From Candidatus Poribacteria bacterium (GTDB lineage: Bacteria > Poribacteria > WGA-4E > WGA-3G): 64,000 nucleotides of DNA. The stretch is from contig JAJECK010000105.1 of the NCBI GenBank assembly GCA_022822085.1, positions 1-64,000 on the forward strand. The letters run 5' to 3'. Position numbers and translations under genes: made by a program. Shown piece after piece: positions 43,920 to 51,291 of the stretch (its first letter is position 1; every line of letters begins with the position of its first letter). The notes under the pieces are model-generated. The model did no database searches, was not told the origin of the DNA, and saw nothing but the letters and a program-made list of their open reading frames with translations.

Positions 43920-45074
43920 ATGATCATTAATAGACTGGTCGCCAAAAACTGGCGGAATTTTCAACAGATTAATGTTCCACTAAGAGAACGACAATTTATC
44001 GTTGGTCCGAATGCCTCTGGTAAATCGAATCTCTTGGACATTTTCCGTTTCCTACGCGATATTGTCAAAGTAGATGGTGGTGGATTTCAGAAAGCGGTTA
44101 AGGATCGAGGTGGTGTTTCCAATATCCAGTGTTTAGCAGCTCAAAATGTTGAAGAAGTCGCTATAGAAATTCATATTGCGGAATCAGCGATTTCATCGCC
44201 AATTTGGAAATATGCTATAGGTTTCCATCAAGAAAAACATGGCGATTGCTTCGCTTCCCTTACGCATGAACGGGTTTGGCGAGAAGATGAACTACTCCTT
44301 GACAGACCCGATTCTGACGATAGCGAAGACCCTGATCGTCTCATCCAAACTGCCCTTGAACAAAGTGCTACGAATGCAAAGTTCCGTGAGATTGGCAAAT
44401 TCCTTAGAAATATCACATATCTCCATTTAGTACCACAATTTATTCGACATGTCGATGCCATTCAGGGGAAAATTATAGAAGATGATCCATTTGGACAAGG
44501 ATTTCTTGCCAAAGTCGCAAGTGTACATCCAAGCACACGTCGTTCTCGCCTTAAAAGGATTGAACGGGCATTGAAACTTGCTGTGCCACAGTTTGAGAAA
44601 TTAGAATTTGTTCGTGATAAAATCACAGGGCAACCCCACTTACAGGCACGGTATGAACATTGGCATTCAAGTGAAGCAGTACATCAAGAAAATCAATTCT
44701 CTGATGGAATGCTTCGGTTTATTGGATTGATGTGGTCTCTCCTTGAAAACGATTCTATTGTTCTGTTAGAAGAACCTGAACTTTCCTTAAACATTGGAAT
44801 TGTTCCTAAACTTGCACCTCTGATTTCTCGAATGGGGAGAAATAATAAATGCCAAGTGTTAATCAGCACACAAAGTGATATCCTTCTAAAGGAAGGATGT
44901 ATTGATGGTAGAGAAGTGTTGTTGTTGATCCCCACAAGAGAAGGAACATCAGCCCAAGTTTCATCAGAAATACACGATATCCGAATCCTTCTTGAGAATG
45001 GATTTACAGTAGGTGAAGTCGTACTCTCAAAAACTCGTCCTAATTATATCGGAGGATCGGTTTTAATGAAATGA
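43920..45074 (+). CDS. AAA/ABC-type ATPase (OLD/RecF-like), second module
   Basis: A 384-residue ATPase head of the same broad class as that at 1797-2975 but quite divergent. N-terminal LVAKNWRNFQQINVPL, Walker A GPNASGKS at 29-36, signature-type FSDGMLRFIGLM, and Walker B IVLLEEPELSL. Two usual features differ: the segment after Walker B reads SLNIG rather than SLHPG, and the switch-histidine position reads LISTQSDILL, with Gln in place of His. The stop overlaps the start of the next gene by four bases (ATGA), implying translational coupling with the TOPRIM-like protein. Confidence 0.85.
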   Translation: MIINRLVAKNWRNFQQINVPLRERQFIVGPNASGKSNLLDIFRFLRDIVKVDGGGFQKAVKDRGGVSNIQCLAAQNVEEVAIEIHIAESAISSPIWKYAIGFHQEKHGDCFASLTHERVWREDELLLDRPDSDDSEDPDRLIQTALEQSATNAKFREIGKFLRNITYLHLVPQFIRHVDAIQGKIIEDDPFGQGFLAKVASVHPSTRRSRLKRIERALKLAVPQFEKLEFVRDKITGQPHLQARYEHWHSSEAVHQENQFSDGMLRFIGLMWSLLENDSIVLLEEPELSLNIGIVPKLAPLISRMGRNNKCQVLISTQSDILLKEGCIDGREVLLLIPTREGTSAQVSSEIHDIRILLENGFTVGEVVLSKTRPNYIGGSVLMK

Positions 45075-45667
45075 GTGTAACAGATGTAATCCTTGCTGTT
45101 GAAGATGAACTTAGTGAAATAGTTTCAGCGAAAATCCTTAAGCAATTTAACATTAGTATCCGAAATACAATCATAGGGAAAGGCAACATATCTCTTCGTC
45201 AAAAAGCTCCTGAATTTAACAGATCGGCTAACGGGATAGGTATATTTTTCTTGACAGATTTAGACTCACCTCAAGATTGCCCTCCAGCACTCATTCATTC
45301 TTGGATAAGAGGTCCACTCAATCCAAGGTTCCTGTTTCGGGTGTCAGTCATGGAAGTCGAATCTTGGGTAATGGCAGATCGGGTTGCCTTTTCATCATTC
45401 CTGTCTATTCCAATACATCGAATCCCATCACCGACAGATGATATTCTGAAACCCAAAGAATTTCTTGTATCTCTTGCAAGGAGAAGTCAGAAGAAAGATG
45501 TAAGTGAAGCATTAGTCCCTAATCCAGATGCAAATTTACCTGTCTGTGCTGAATATAACGAACTATTGAGTGAATTTGTTAATGACCATTGGGATTTAGA
45601 GCGCGCTGCTACCGTTTCTCCAAGTTTCAAACGTACTTTAGACCGACTCACGCTCTTAAGAAAATAG
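45071..45667 (+). CDS. TOPRIM-like protein (DUF4276-like), partner of the second ATPase
   Basis: A 198-residue protein with the same motif layout as the protein at 1099-1809: an early acid (E11 in LAVEDELSE), D-x-D (D63, D65 in FFLTDLDS), and the block VMEVESWVMAD (93-103), which parallels ELEAWLLID there. This is consistent with a small TOPRIM/DUF4276 domain that would bind metal and act on nucleic acid. It overlaps the ATPase gene by four bases and is followed after three bases by the RNHCP gene. Confidence 0.7.
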   Translation: MSVTDVILAVEDELSEIVSAKILKQFNISIRNTIIGKGNISLRQKAPEFNRSANGIGIFFLTDLDSPQDCPPALIHSWIRGPLNPRFLFRVSVMEVESWVMADRVAFSSFLSIPIHRIPSPTDDILKPKEFLVSLARRSQKKDVSEALVPNPDANLPVCAEYNELLSEFVNDHWDLERAATVSPSFKRTLDRLTLLRK

Positions 45668-45670
45668 CCA

Positions 45671-45967
45671 ATGAACAAAAGATTTCAACGTCACATTGAA
45701 GATTTTACCTGCGGTAATTGCGGAGTGTTTGTAAAGGGGGATGGTTATACCAATCACTGTCCGGAATGTCTCTGGAGTCAACATGTAGATATAAATCCAG
45801 GAGATCGTGCTGAGAGTTGCAAAGGATTGATGGAACCGATTGAATTTACAATGAAAAAAGGTGAATACATTTTGACGCATCGCTGTACCGTGTGCGGTAC
45901 AACAAAGAAGAATAAGACGGCAAAAAATGATAATTTTGAGGTAATACTCAGTTTACAAGGAGCATAA
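45671..45967 (+). CDS. RNHCP-domain zinc-binding protein
   Basis: A 98-residue protein matching the RNHCP family. The core reads FTCGNCGVFV, TNHCPECLWSQHVDINPGDRAESCKGLMEPI and HRCTVCGTTKKNK. The Cys pairs (CGNC, CPEC, CTVC) can bind two zinc ions. The name-giving RNHCP is TNHCP here. Function is unknown in this family; it is often seen as a stand-alone zinc-ribbon protein. It is the third gene of a tight operon, with 3- and 1-base gaps to its neighbours. Confidence 0.8.
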   Translation: MNKRFQRHIEDFTCGNCGVFVKGDGYTNHCPECLWSQHVDINPGDRAESCKGLMEPIEFTMKKGEYILTHRCTVCGTTKKNKTAKNDNFEVILSLQGA

Positions 45968-45968
45968 C

Positions 45969-46883
45969 ATGGACAAAAAAGGAATTGCGGCAGTTGTTGC
46001 TATAGCGGTTTCTGTAATTGCAGCCATCGTTTTCGCAGTGCTGTTATATACAACATCAGACAAACTTGAGCAGACAGAAACAGACTTGTCTACTACCCAA
46101 ACAACTTTAGAAACAACCCAAGCAACGTTGCAGAAGACCGAGACAGCAAAAACAGAGTTGGAAAAGAAGTTAGCAGAAACCGAGAAAACACTGAAAGATA
46201 CGCAATCTGATCTCACCCAAACAAAAGAGATATTGGAAAATGCGAGTGAAGCGGCGCGAAAAACCGCTGCTGAACGAAACAAACTCCAACAGGACAAGAG
46301 CAATCTTGAACGCGAAAAGGAGAGTCTCAGAGCACAACTAAACAAAATTGAATCAGAACTACAACGGATACGCGATCAATCGCAACGTTCAATTGCCGCT
46401 ATCCAAGAAAGATTCAAAGACTCAGTCGGTGCAGTGTTAGATGAAGCAGGACGGTTGACGCTTGATGTAAAGGGCAAAATCCTGTTTGAAACAGGAAGCG
46501 CGATCCTTAGCAAAGAGGGAAAAGAACTACTTGATGCAATTGCGGAAGAGGTGCTACTTAACAAAGATTATGCAGATTATGCTATTCATGTTGAGGGGCA
46601 TACTGACAACACCCCTATTGCGGGGGATGCCTTACGAAACTGGGACTTATCAACGCAACGTTCAATTTCTGCAGTGAAGTATTTACAAGAAAATGCTAAA
46701 ATTGATCCGAAGCGATTGTCAGGTACGGGATATGCGTTTTACCAACCGATTGATACTGCTGAAACTGCGGAAGCAAAAGCAAAAAATAGGCGAATTGAGA
46801 TTATACTTGTGCCACCTCAAGATTTCTCTACGGAATTACTGAAGTCTTTACAAAAGGTGATGGAATCTATTGAAGCAAAGTAG
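45969..46883 (+). CDS. OmpA/MotB-domain protein with membrane anchor and coiled coil
   Basis: A 304-residue protein. One membrane span at about 7-28 (AAVVAIAVSVIAAIVFAVLL), a long coiled coil at 30-145 rich in Thr/Glu/Lys/Gln heptads, then an OmpA-C domain at about 160-285 with ILFETGSAILSKEGKELL, VEGHTDNTPI, WDLSTQRSISAVKYL and AKNRRIEIILVP. The OmpA-C fold binds peptidoglycan non-covalently, so this resembles envelope spacers of the MotB/PAL type. It is the last gene of the ATPase operon; the link between an envelope protein and the ATPase pair may only be read-through. Confidence 0.85.
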   Translation: MDKKGIAAVVAIAVSVIAAIVFAVLLYTTSDKLEQTETDLSTTQTTLETTQATLQKTETAKTELEKKLAETEKTLKDTQSDLTQTKEILENASEAARKTAAERNKLQQDKSNLEREKESLRAQLNKIESELQRIRDQSQRSIAAIQERFKDSVGAVLDEAGRLTLDVKGKILFETGSAILSKEGKELLDAIAEEVLLNKDYADYAIHVEGHTDNTPIAGDALRNWDLSTQRSISAVKYLQENAKIDPKRLSGTGYAFYQPIDTAETAEAKAKNRRIEIILVPPQDFSTELLKSLQKVMESIEAK

Positions 46884-46932
46884 CGAACTAAACAGTCAAT
46901 CGATACTGAGTTGTGTTATGCTAAGTTACTTT

Positions 46933-47730
46933 CTACTCTGAACTTTCTGGTTGACTTGCGAGTTTTGCTGCCTGCTTTGCCAACCTTTTTGCCCCTTCAA
47001 TCTGTTCCAGCATTTTTGCATTAGACCACGAAATTGACAGGAGATAGCGGATTTCTTCGGGTTTGTTCAATGTTTCAACACCAAGAGCAACCTGAAGTCC
47101 ACTATTCGCGGTATGCCGAATTCCTGCGTTCACACCTTTCCCATCAAATTCCAGATTGAACCCTATATCTCCTTTGGCAAAAGCAGGGGAAATTTCTGTG
47201 CTTACGCCTGCAAATAGTCCAACAGGACGTTCATCGTCTGCAAAGCGGTGATTGCCAACACCGATATGTCCTGATATCAAATGGATTCGTGGTAGATTAA
47301 ACGTTTTGCTGATAACGAAATATGCGGAATTAGCATGATAGGTATTCCACTCTTGTATTACATTATCTCCGAGGTTGTCAATACCGATGGCGACATTCGG
47401 TAATTTTTCAGATTCATTTAACAGTTGTGCTTTTACGTGCCCTAAAAAGGAGCGCGAGGCATCATTATCCTGCGGCAATATGTGTGATGCCCCAAATTCA
47501 ATTATATCAAACATCCCAAAATTGACACGAAAAGCAACTGGATATCGTTTAAAATGTGTTGTATTTTGGAAAGGGGCATATACACCTACTCCGAATATAC
47601 CATGTTTCAACACATCTCCTGTCGGAATATCCACCAATCCGCTATCACTAAAGATTTCACCACTAACGTTAGTTAAAAACAAATAGAAAATAGAAAATAG
47701 TAACAGTAATAACATCAGATGTCTAACCAT
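46933..47730 (-). CDS. Exported beta-barrel-like protein (YjbH-like)
   Basis: A 265-residue protein with a signal peptide (about 1-24, ending VSG) and alternating hydrophobic strands (GIFGVGVYAPFQ, YPVAFRVNFGMFDIIEFGAS, KGDIGFNLEFDGKGVNAGIRH, GLQVALGVETL), typical of a small outer-membrane barrel. The GLVDIPTGDVLKHG start is like that of YjbH/WbfB-type proteins. The C-terminus is a helical, charged tail (RLAKQAAKLASQPESSE). It follows rpiA by five bases. Function unknown. Confidence 0.7.
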   Translation of the reverse strand: MVRHLMLLLLLFSIFYLFLTNVSGEIFSDSGLVDIPTGDVLKHGIFGVGVYAPFQNTTHFKRYPVAFRVNFGMFDIIEFGASHILPQDNDASRSFLGHVKAQLLNESEKLPNVAIGIDNLGDNVIQEWNTYHANSAYFVISKTFNLPRIHLISGHIGVGNHRFADDERPVGLFAGVSTEISPAFAKGDIGFNLEFDGKGVNAGIRHTANSGLQVALGVETLNKPEEIRYLLSISWSNAKMLEQIEGAKRLAKQAAKLASQPESSE

Positions 47731-47735
47731 TGATA

Positions 47736-48410
47736 CTACTCCAAGTATCGGATACCAGAAGGTGTGCCAATAATAATTTTATCTGCGCGATTAACAAAAA
47801 TGCCGTTTTCAACGACACCAGGAATATTGTTTAACTGCAGTTCAACCTTTTCTGGTTCAGGGATTTCATCAAAGTGACAGTCCAAAATATAGTTTCCGTT
47901 GTCTGTGATTAACGGCTTCTGAATTCCACCGCGCAATTCCGATTGACCACATATTTGGTCAACGACTCTCTTGGTTGCTTCCCATCCGAATTGTACGATC
48001 TCTACGGGTAGAGCAAACGAAGTGCCGAGACCTCGTGATACTTTGCTTTCATCAACGACAATCAGGATTCGCCTTGAAGCGTTAGCAATAATCTTTTCTC
48101 TCACCAATGCTGCACCGCCACCCTTAATTAAGTTTAGGTGTGCATCTACCTCGTCAGCACCATCAATGGTTAACTCAATTATGGGATGTGCTGCAACTGT
48201 GGAAAGTGGAATTCCTTGTTCGGTAGCAATTTTCTCGGTACTTGAAGATGTCGGAATCCCGATGATATTGAGTCCATCACGAACCATCTCACCAATCTTC
48301 AAAAGTGCGTAATATACAGTAGAACCTGTGCCTAATCCAACAACCATAGCCTCTCGGATTTCTTCGGTGGCTTTTTCAGCAGCAATCTTTTTTAGTTGTT
48401 CAATGTTCAT
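47736..48410 (-). CDS. rpiA: Ribose-5-phosphate isomerase A
   Basis: A 224-residue RpiA of normal length. Family motifs: MVVGLGTGSTVYYALLKI (phosphate binding), the TSSSTE loop, TIDGADEVDAHLNLIKGGGAALVREKI (catalytic Asp and Lys region) and GVVENGIFV. The enzyme interconverts ribose-5-phosphate and ribulose-5-phosphate in the pentose phosphate pathway. Its start overlaps the stop of the Gfo/Idh gene by four bases (ATGA-type), so the two are co-translated. Confidence 0.95.
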   Translation of the reverse strand: MNIEQLKKIAAEKATEEIREAMVVGLGTGSTVYYALLKIGEMVRDGLNIIGIPTSSSTEKIATEQGIPLSTVAAHPIIELTIDGADEVDAHLNLIKGGGAALVREKIIANASRRILIVVDESKVSRGLGTSFALPVEIVQFGWEATKRVVDQICGQSELRGGIQKPLITDNGNYILDCHFDEIPEPEKVELQLNNIPGVVENGIFVNRADKIIIGTPSGIRYLE

Positions 48411-49387
48411 AGTTCTACCTGTCTATTTTCTTGTATTGATTGTGCTGAGGCAAGACTTATTCGGATTGCAGAAAGTGCAACTTCTGCATCTGCTAAACAA
48501 GTTTGGTGCTGTTCTGGGTTTTGAATTTCAGATATCCAGAGTTCTTGAATTGAGGGTTGAGGGTTTTTGGGAATTACCAAGTTCGTAACTTCTGTGGATG
48601 TGGAACATGTCCATCCGTTTCCATCACTGGATAATGTGCCGTCGGTGAGAATATATCGTTCATGCTGTTCAGCGGAGTTTATAGCGATTCCTCCTGACCA
48701 ACTCCATTGCCCAATACCACCTTGTTTGAATTCAACGGTGACGGTATTCACAAATCGCTGGTATTGGCCGGCGTCGGTTACTCCTTCGTATTTTGCCCCG
48801 CCTTGTACCCATTGTGCTTCACCGAACAGATCAACTATTGGATAAATATGGTAAATGAAAAAGTGTGCTGGTATTCCTGAGATAGGTAGGTTTAAGAGGA
48901 TTTCAGGACGCGCCCCGCGCCCTGGTGTTAAACGAACAAATGATGTGAGGAGCAATTCACCCAATTCTGCAGTCTTATGCTTGAGTGCTTTGTGGGTATT
49001 TGACACAACTTCTGGATGGGATACTCGAAGGACACGATGCCGTGTTTTTGCATGATGCAAAGCCATCTCACCTTCATCAACACTGTTTGCAAGTGGATAT
49101 TCCACAAGAACGTGTTTGTCTGCTTGCAAAGCAGCGATTGCAATTTCACCATGACTGTTGTTGTGTGTGCAGATAACAACAGCATCTATATCATCTTGTT
49201 CAATCAGGAGTTTCCAATCAGGGAGAAAAGTAGCAGTAGATTTAGTCGCGAGTTGTTTTCCTATCTGTTCATTTCTGGAGGAAATGGATACTACTTCTGC
49301 TGTATCTAATGACGAAAAGTGGGCAAGATGATTCTGTGCCATACTACCTGAGCCAATGATGCCGACTTTTATGTTCCTCATGCCCAA
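48407..49387 (-). CDS. Gfo/Idh/MocA family oxidoreductase
   Basis: A 326-residue dehydrogenase with [20 protein letters not shown] at the N-terminus and [18 protein letters not shown] before the active-site region. There the usual EKP reads [13 protein letters not shown]: Tyr replaces the conserved Lys, so a classic hydride-transfer role is doubtful. The C-terminal domain is ordinary ([14 protein letters not shown]). It overlaps the upstream RhaI-like gene by 10 bases and rpiA by four. The protein may be a sugar dehydrogenase that lost or changed chemistry. Confidence 0.8.
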   Translation of the reverse strand: MGMRNIKVGIIGSGSMAQNHLAHFSSLDTAEVVSISSRNEQIGKQLATKSTATFLPDWKLLIEQDDIDAVVICTHNNSHGEIAIAALQADKHVLVEYPLANSVDEGEMALHHAKTRHRVLRVSHPEVVSNTHKALKHKTAELGELLLTSFVRLTPGRGARPEILLNLPISGIPAHFFIYHIYPIVDLFGEAQWVQGGAKYEGVTDAGQYQRFVNTVTVEFKQGGIGQWSWSGGIAINSAEQHERYILTDGTLSSDGNGWTCSTSTEVTNLVIPKNPQPSIQELWISEIQNPEQHQTCLADAEVALSAIRISLASAQSIQENRQVEL

Positions 49388-50595
49388 CCTTGGCTCTCAC
49401 CACCGACTCGTGCCTTGCTAATTTTTTCGTAGTAGCCACTTTTCCGATATGCAGTTAATGGGTGTGGATCTCGTCCCATCTCTAAACGCACTTGTTCAAG
49501 TAGTGGGTTCACATCCGTTTCATACGCCCGTTGTAGGATACTTTCTGCTTCAACAAGGTCAGCAACATCTTGTGCTTCAGTTAATGCTTCTCGGTCAACT
49601 AAGAGTGCTTTTGCATAAGCCTTCTGTAAGTTGCACACGGATTGGATACTTGCTTCCACTTTTGGCTTCAAGTTATGACTCTGGTCAATCATATATGCGA
49701 TATCGGTTTCAGTGTCAGGATCAAGTTCGGCTGCGACAAGTTCAGTGTAGATGAGGAAGAGTTCTTGTGGATTGATAGACCCTACCGTAAGGTCGTCGTC
49801 TGCATATTTTCTGCAGTTGAAATGAAATCCGCCAAGTTTACCTTCGTCAATTAGATATGCGACGATGAACTCAATATTAGTGCCTTGAGGATGGTGTCCA
49901 AGATCAACGAGTACTTGCGCTTTAGGACCAAGTTTGTTTGCCATCAGGTACGCAGTACCCCAATCTGCTAAATCAGTGTGATAGAAGGCGGGTTCAAAGA
50001 ATTTATATTCAATCAGCATGCGTGTAGCATCAGGTAATGCGTCGTAAACTTCAGCTAATGCCTCAGCCATCCACCGCTTACGTCTTCTGAAGTTTGCTTG
50101 TCCGGGGAAGTTTGTGCCATCAGCGAACCACAAACTCAACAGATCAGAACCCGTTTTTTCCATGATGTCCACACACTCTAACATGTGATCTATGGCGAGT
50201 CGACGTATTTCGACCTCTGGATTACATACGCTGCCGAGTTTATACACTTGGTCTTGAAAAACGTTGGGATTTATCGCGCCAATTCCGATGTTGAGATCTG
50301 CAGCATATTGTTTCAATGCGCCCCAATCGTCTGTTTTATCCCAAGGGATATGAAGCGCGACGGTAGGAGCCACGCCGGTAAACCTATGTACAGTAGCTGC
50401 ATCCTCTAACCGTTCAGCTGCATTCCTCGCTGCACCGGGTTGTTCAAACACACCAAACCGTGTGCCAGAATTTCCGTATCCCCACGAAGGTGTTTCAATA
50501 TGTTGACGTTTGAGGTGTTCCTTAACTGCCTCTATTTTGATGCCTCGTTTCTCTAATGTTTCAGTTAACAAGTTATATGCTGGGCTGCTACTCAT
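49378..50595 (-). CDS. L-rhamnose isomerase-like TIM-barrel enzyme (RhaI type)
   Basis: A 405-residue xylose-isomerase-like TIM barrel. The segment [20 protein letters not shown], then [10 protein letters not shown], is characteristic of the RhaI (Bacillus/Pseudomonas-type) rhamnose isomerases. Metal-ligand regions are [12 protein letters not shown] (Glu), [17 protein letters not shown] (Asp/His), [15 protein letters not shown] (His/Asp) and [13 protein letters not shown] (Asp). The enzyme would turn an aldose such as L-rhamnose into the ketose. It starts a four-gene overlapping operon with a dehydrogenase and rpiA, consistent with deoxy- or pentose-sugar use. A class II aldolase-like gene lies ~8 kb away (58172). 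Confidence 0.8.
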   Translation of the reverse strand: MSSSPAYNLLTETLEKRGIKIEAVKEHLKRQHIETPSWGYGNSGTRFGVFEQPGAARNAAERLEDAATVHRFTGVAPTVALHIPWDKTDDWGALKQYAADLNIGIGAINPNVFQDQVYKLGSVCNPEVEIRRLAIDHMLECVDIMEKTGSDLLSLWFADGTNFPGQANFRRRKRWMAEALAEVYDALPDATRMLIEYKFFEPAFYHTDLADWGTAYLMANKLGPKAQVLVDLGHHPQGTNIEFIVAYLIDEGKLGGFHFNCRKYADDDLTVGSINPQELFLIYTELVAAELDPDTETDIAYMIDQSHNLKPKVEASIQSVCNLQKAYAKALLVDREALTEAQDVADLVEAESILQRAYETDVNPLLEQVRLEMGRDPHPLTAYRKSGYYEKISKARVGGESQGWA

Positions 50596-50707
50596 ATATG
50601 TCTTCTCCTGATTGCAAGTACATATTTCAAGTGCTTTATGATCCGCTTCAGACGTGCATAATGAGGAAAATCACATGTGATTTACACTAACATGCACGTT
50701 TTGTGTG

Positions 50708-50929
50708 TCAAGACTTATCGGAATTTATGGTGTCCTCTGGTGCAGGTATAGGTTCTGAAAATTCCTTACCTTCCTTTTCTGCTTGTATTCTCCGACGATT
50801 CCATTCAAGAACAAGGCGATACTGTTCAGCTATACCTTCAGCTATACCTTCAGCTTTCCCTTCAACTATACCGGCGGCTTTGCCTTCGGCAAAAACCCTG
50901 TCCTTAAACATCTTTGCATATCCTAACAT
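50708..50929 (-). CDS. Small soluble protein with an Ala-Glu-Gly-Lys repeat (73 aa)
   Basis: A 73-residue protein starting MLGYAKMFKDRVFAEGKAAG, with GGAGGT four bases before the ATG. A short repeat (GKAAGIVEGKAEGIAEGIAE) is followed by EWNRRRIQAEKEGKEF and an acidic tail. Longer membrane-anchored proteins with a KAEGxAEG repeat and a WNRRRxEAE motif are a frequent Poribacteria-type family, so this may be its C-terminal half. The membrane half is apparently the next gene upstream. Function unknown. Confidence 0.65.
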   Translation of the reverse strand: MLGYAKMFKDRVFAEGKAAGIVEGKAEGIAEGIAEQYRLVLEWNRRRIQAEKEGKEFSEPIPAPEDTINSDKS

Positions 50930-50982
50930 GATTACCTCCCATATATGTGATACTATAAAGAATGAACCGACTATTAACGCCA

Positions 50983-51162
50983 TTAAATTTGCTGTTCGTG
51001 TTGACGTTGTTTCCCTAAATCTTTCCAAGCCCAACCAGTCAGCAATTCTACTAAAATATTCGCAATTATTAAAGTTGAAAAAAACCAAACAAATAGATTG
51101 AACCATTTACGAGGTATTCTAACTAAAGACACAAAATCGTTTTCATTTACATTGCTTGACAT
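50983..51162 (-). CDS. Small membrane protein (59 aa)
   Basis: A 59-residue protein with one strong membrane span (WFNLFVWFFSTLIIANILVELL) between a short polar N-terminus (MSSNVNENDF) and a basic tail (KDLGKQRQHEQQI). Its ATG at 51162 is chosen over a TTG three codons upstream. It lies 53 bases before the repeat protein at 50708-50929. The pair could derive from one gene split into two, but I cannot prove this. Confidence 0.55.
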   Translation of the reverse strand: MSSNVNENDFVSLVRIPRKWFNLFVWFFSTLIIANILVELLTGWAWKDLGKQRQHEQQI

Positions 51163-51219
51163 GGTTTCCAATTATACCATATAACATGCTATTTAACAAA
51201 CACAATTTGCATATTAAAA

Positions 51220-51265
51220 TAGGCAGAATAATGGCATATATTCGCAATAGCCATTATTCTGCCTA
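51220..51265 (-). terminator. Perfect 16-bp hairpin, probable terminator
   Basis: Arms TAGGCAGAATAATGGC and GCCATTATTCTGCCTA are perfectly complementary around a 14-base loop. On the minus strand the stem is followed by TTTTAATATG. It lies 26 bases downstream of the stop of the DUF1549/DUF1553 gene (51292), so it fits an intrinsic terminator for that gene. Confidence 0.65.
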
Positions 51266-51291
51266 CAACAGTATATTTCTATACGTTATAA

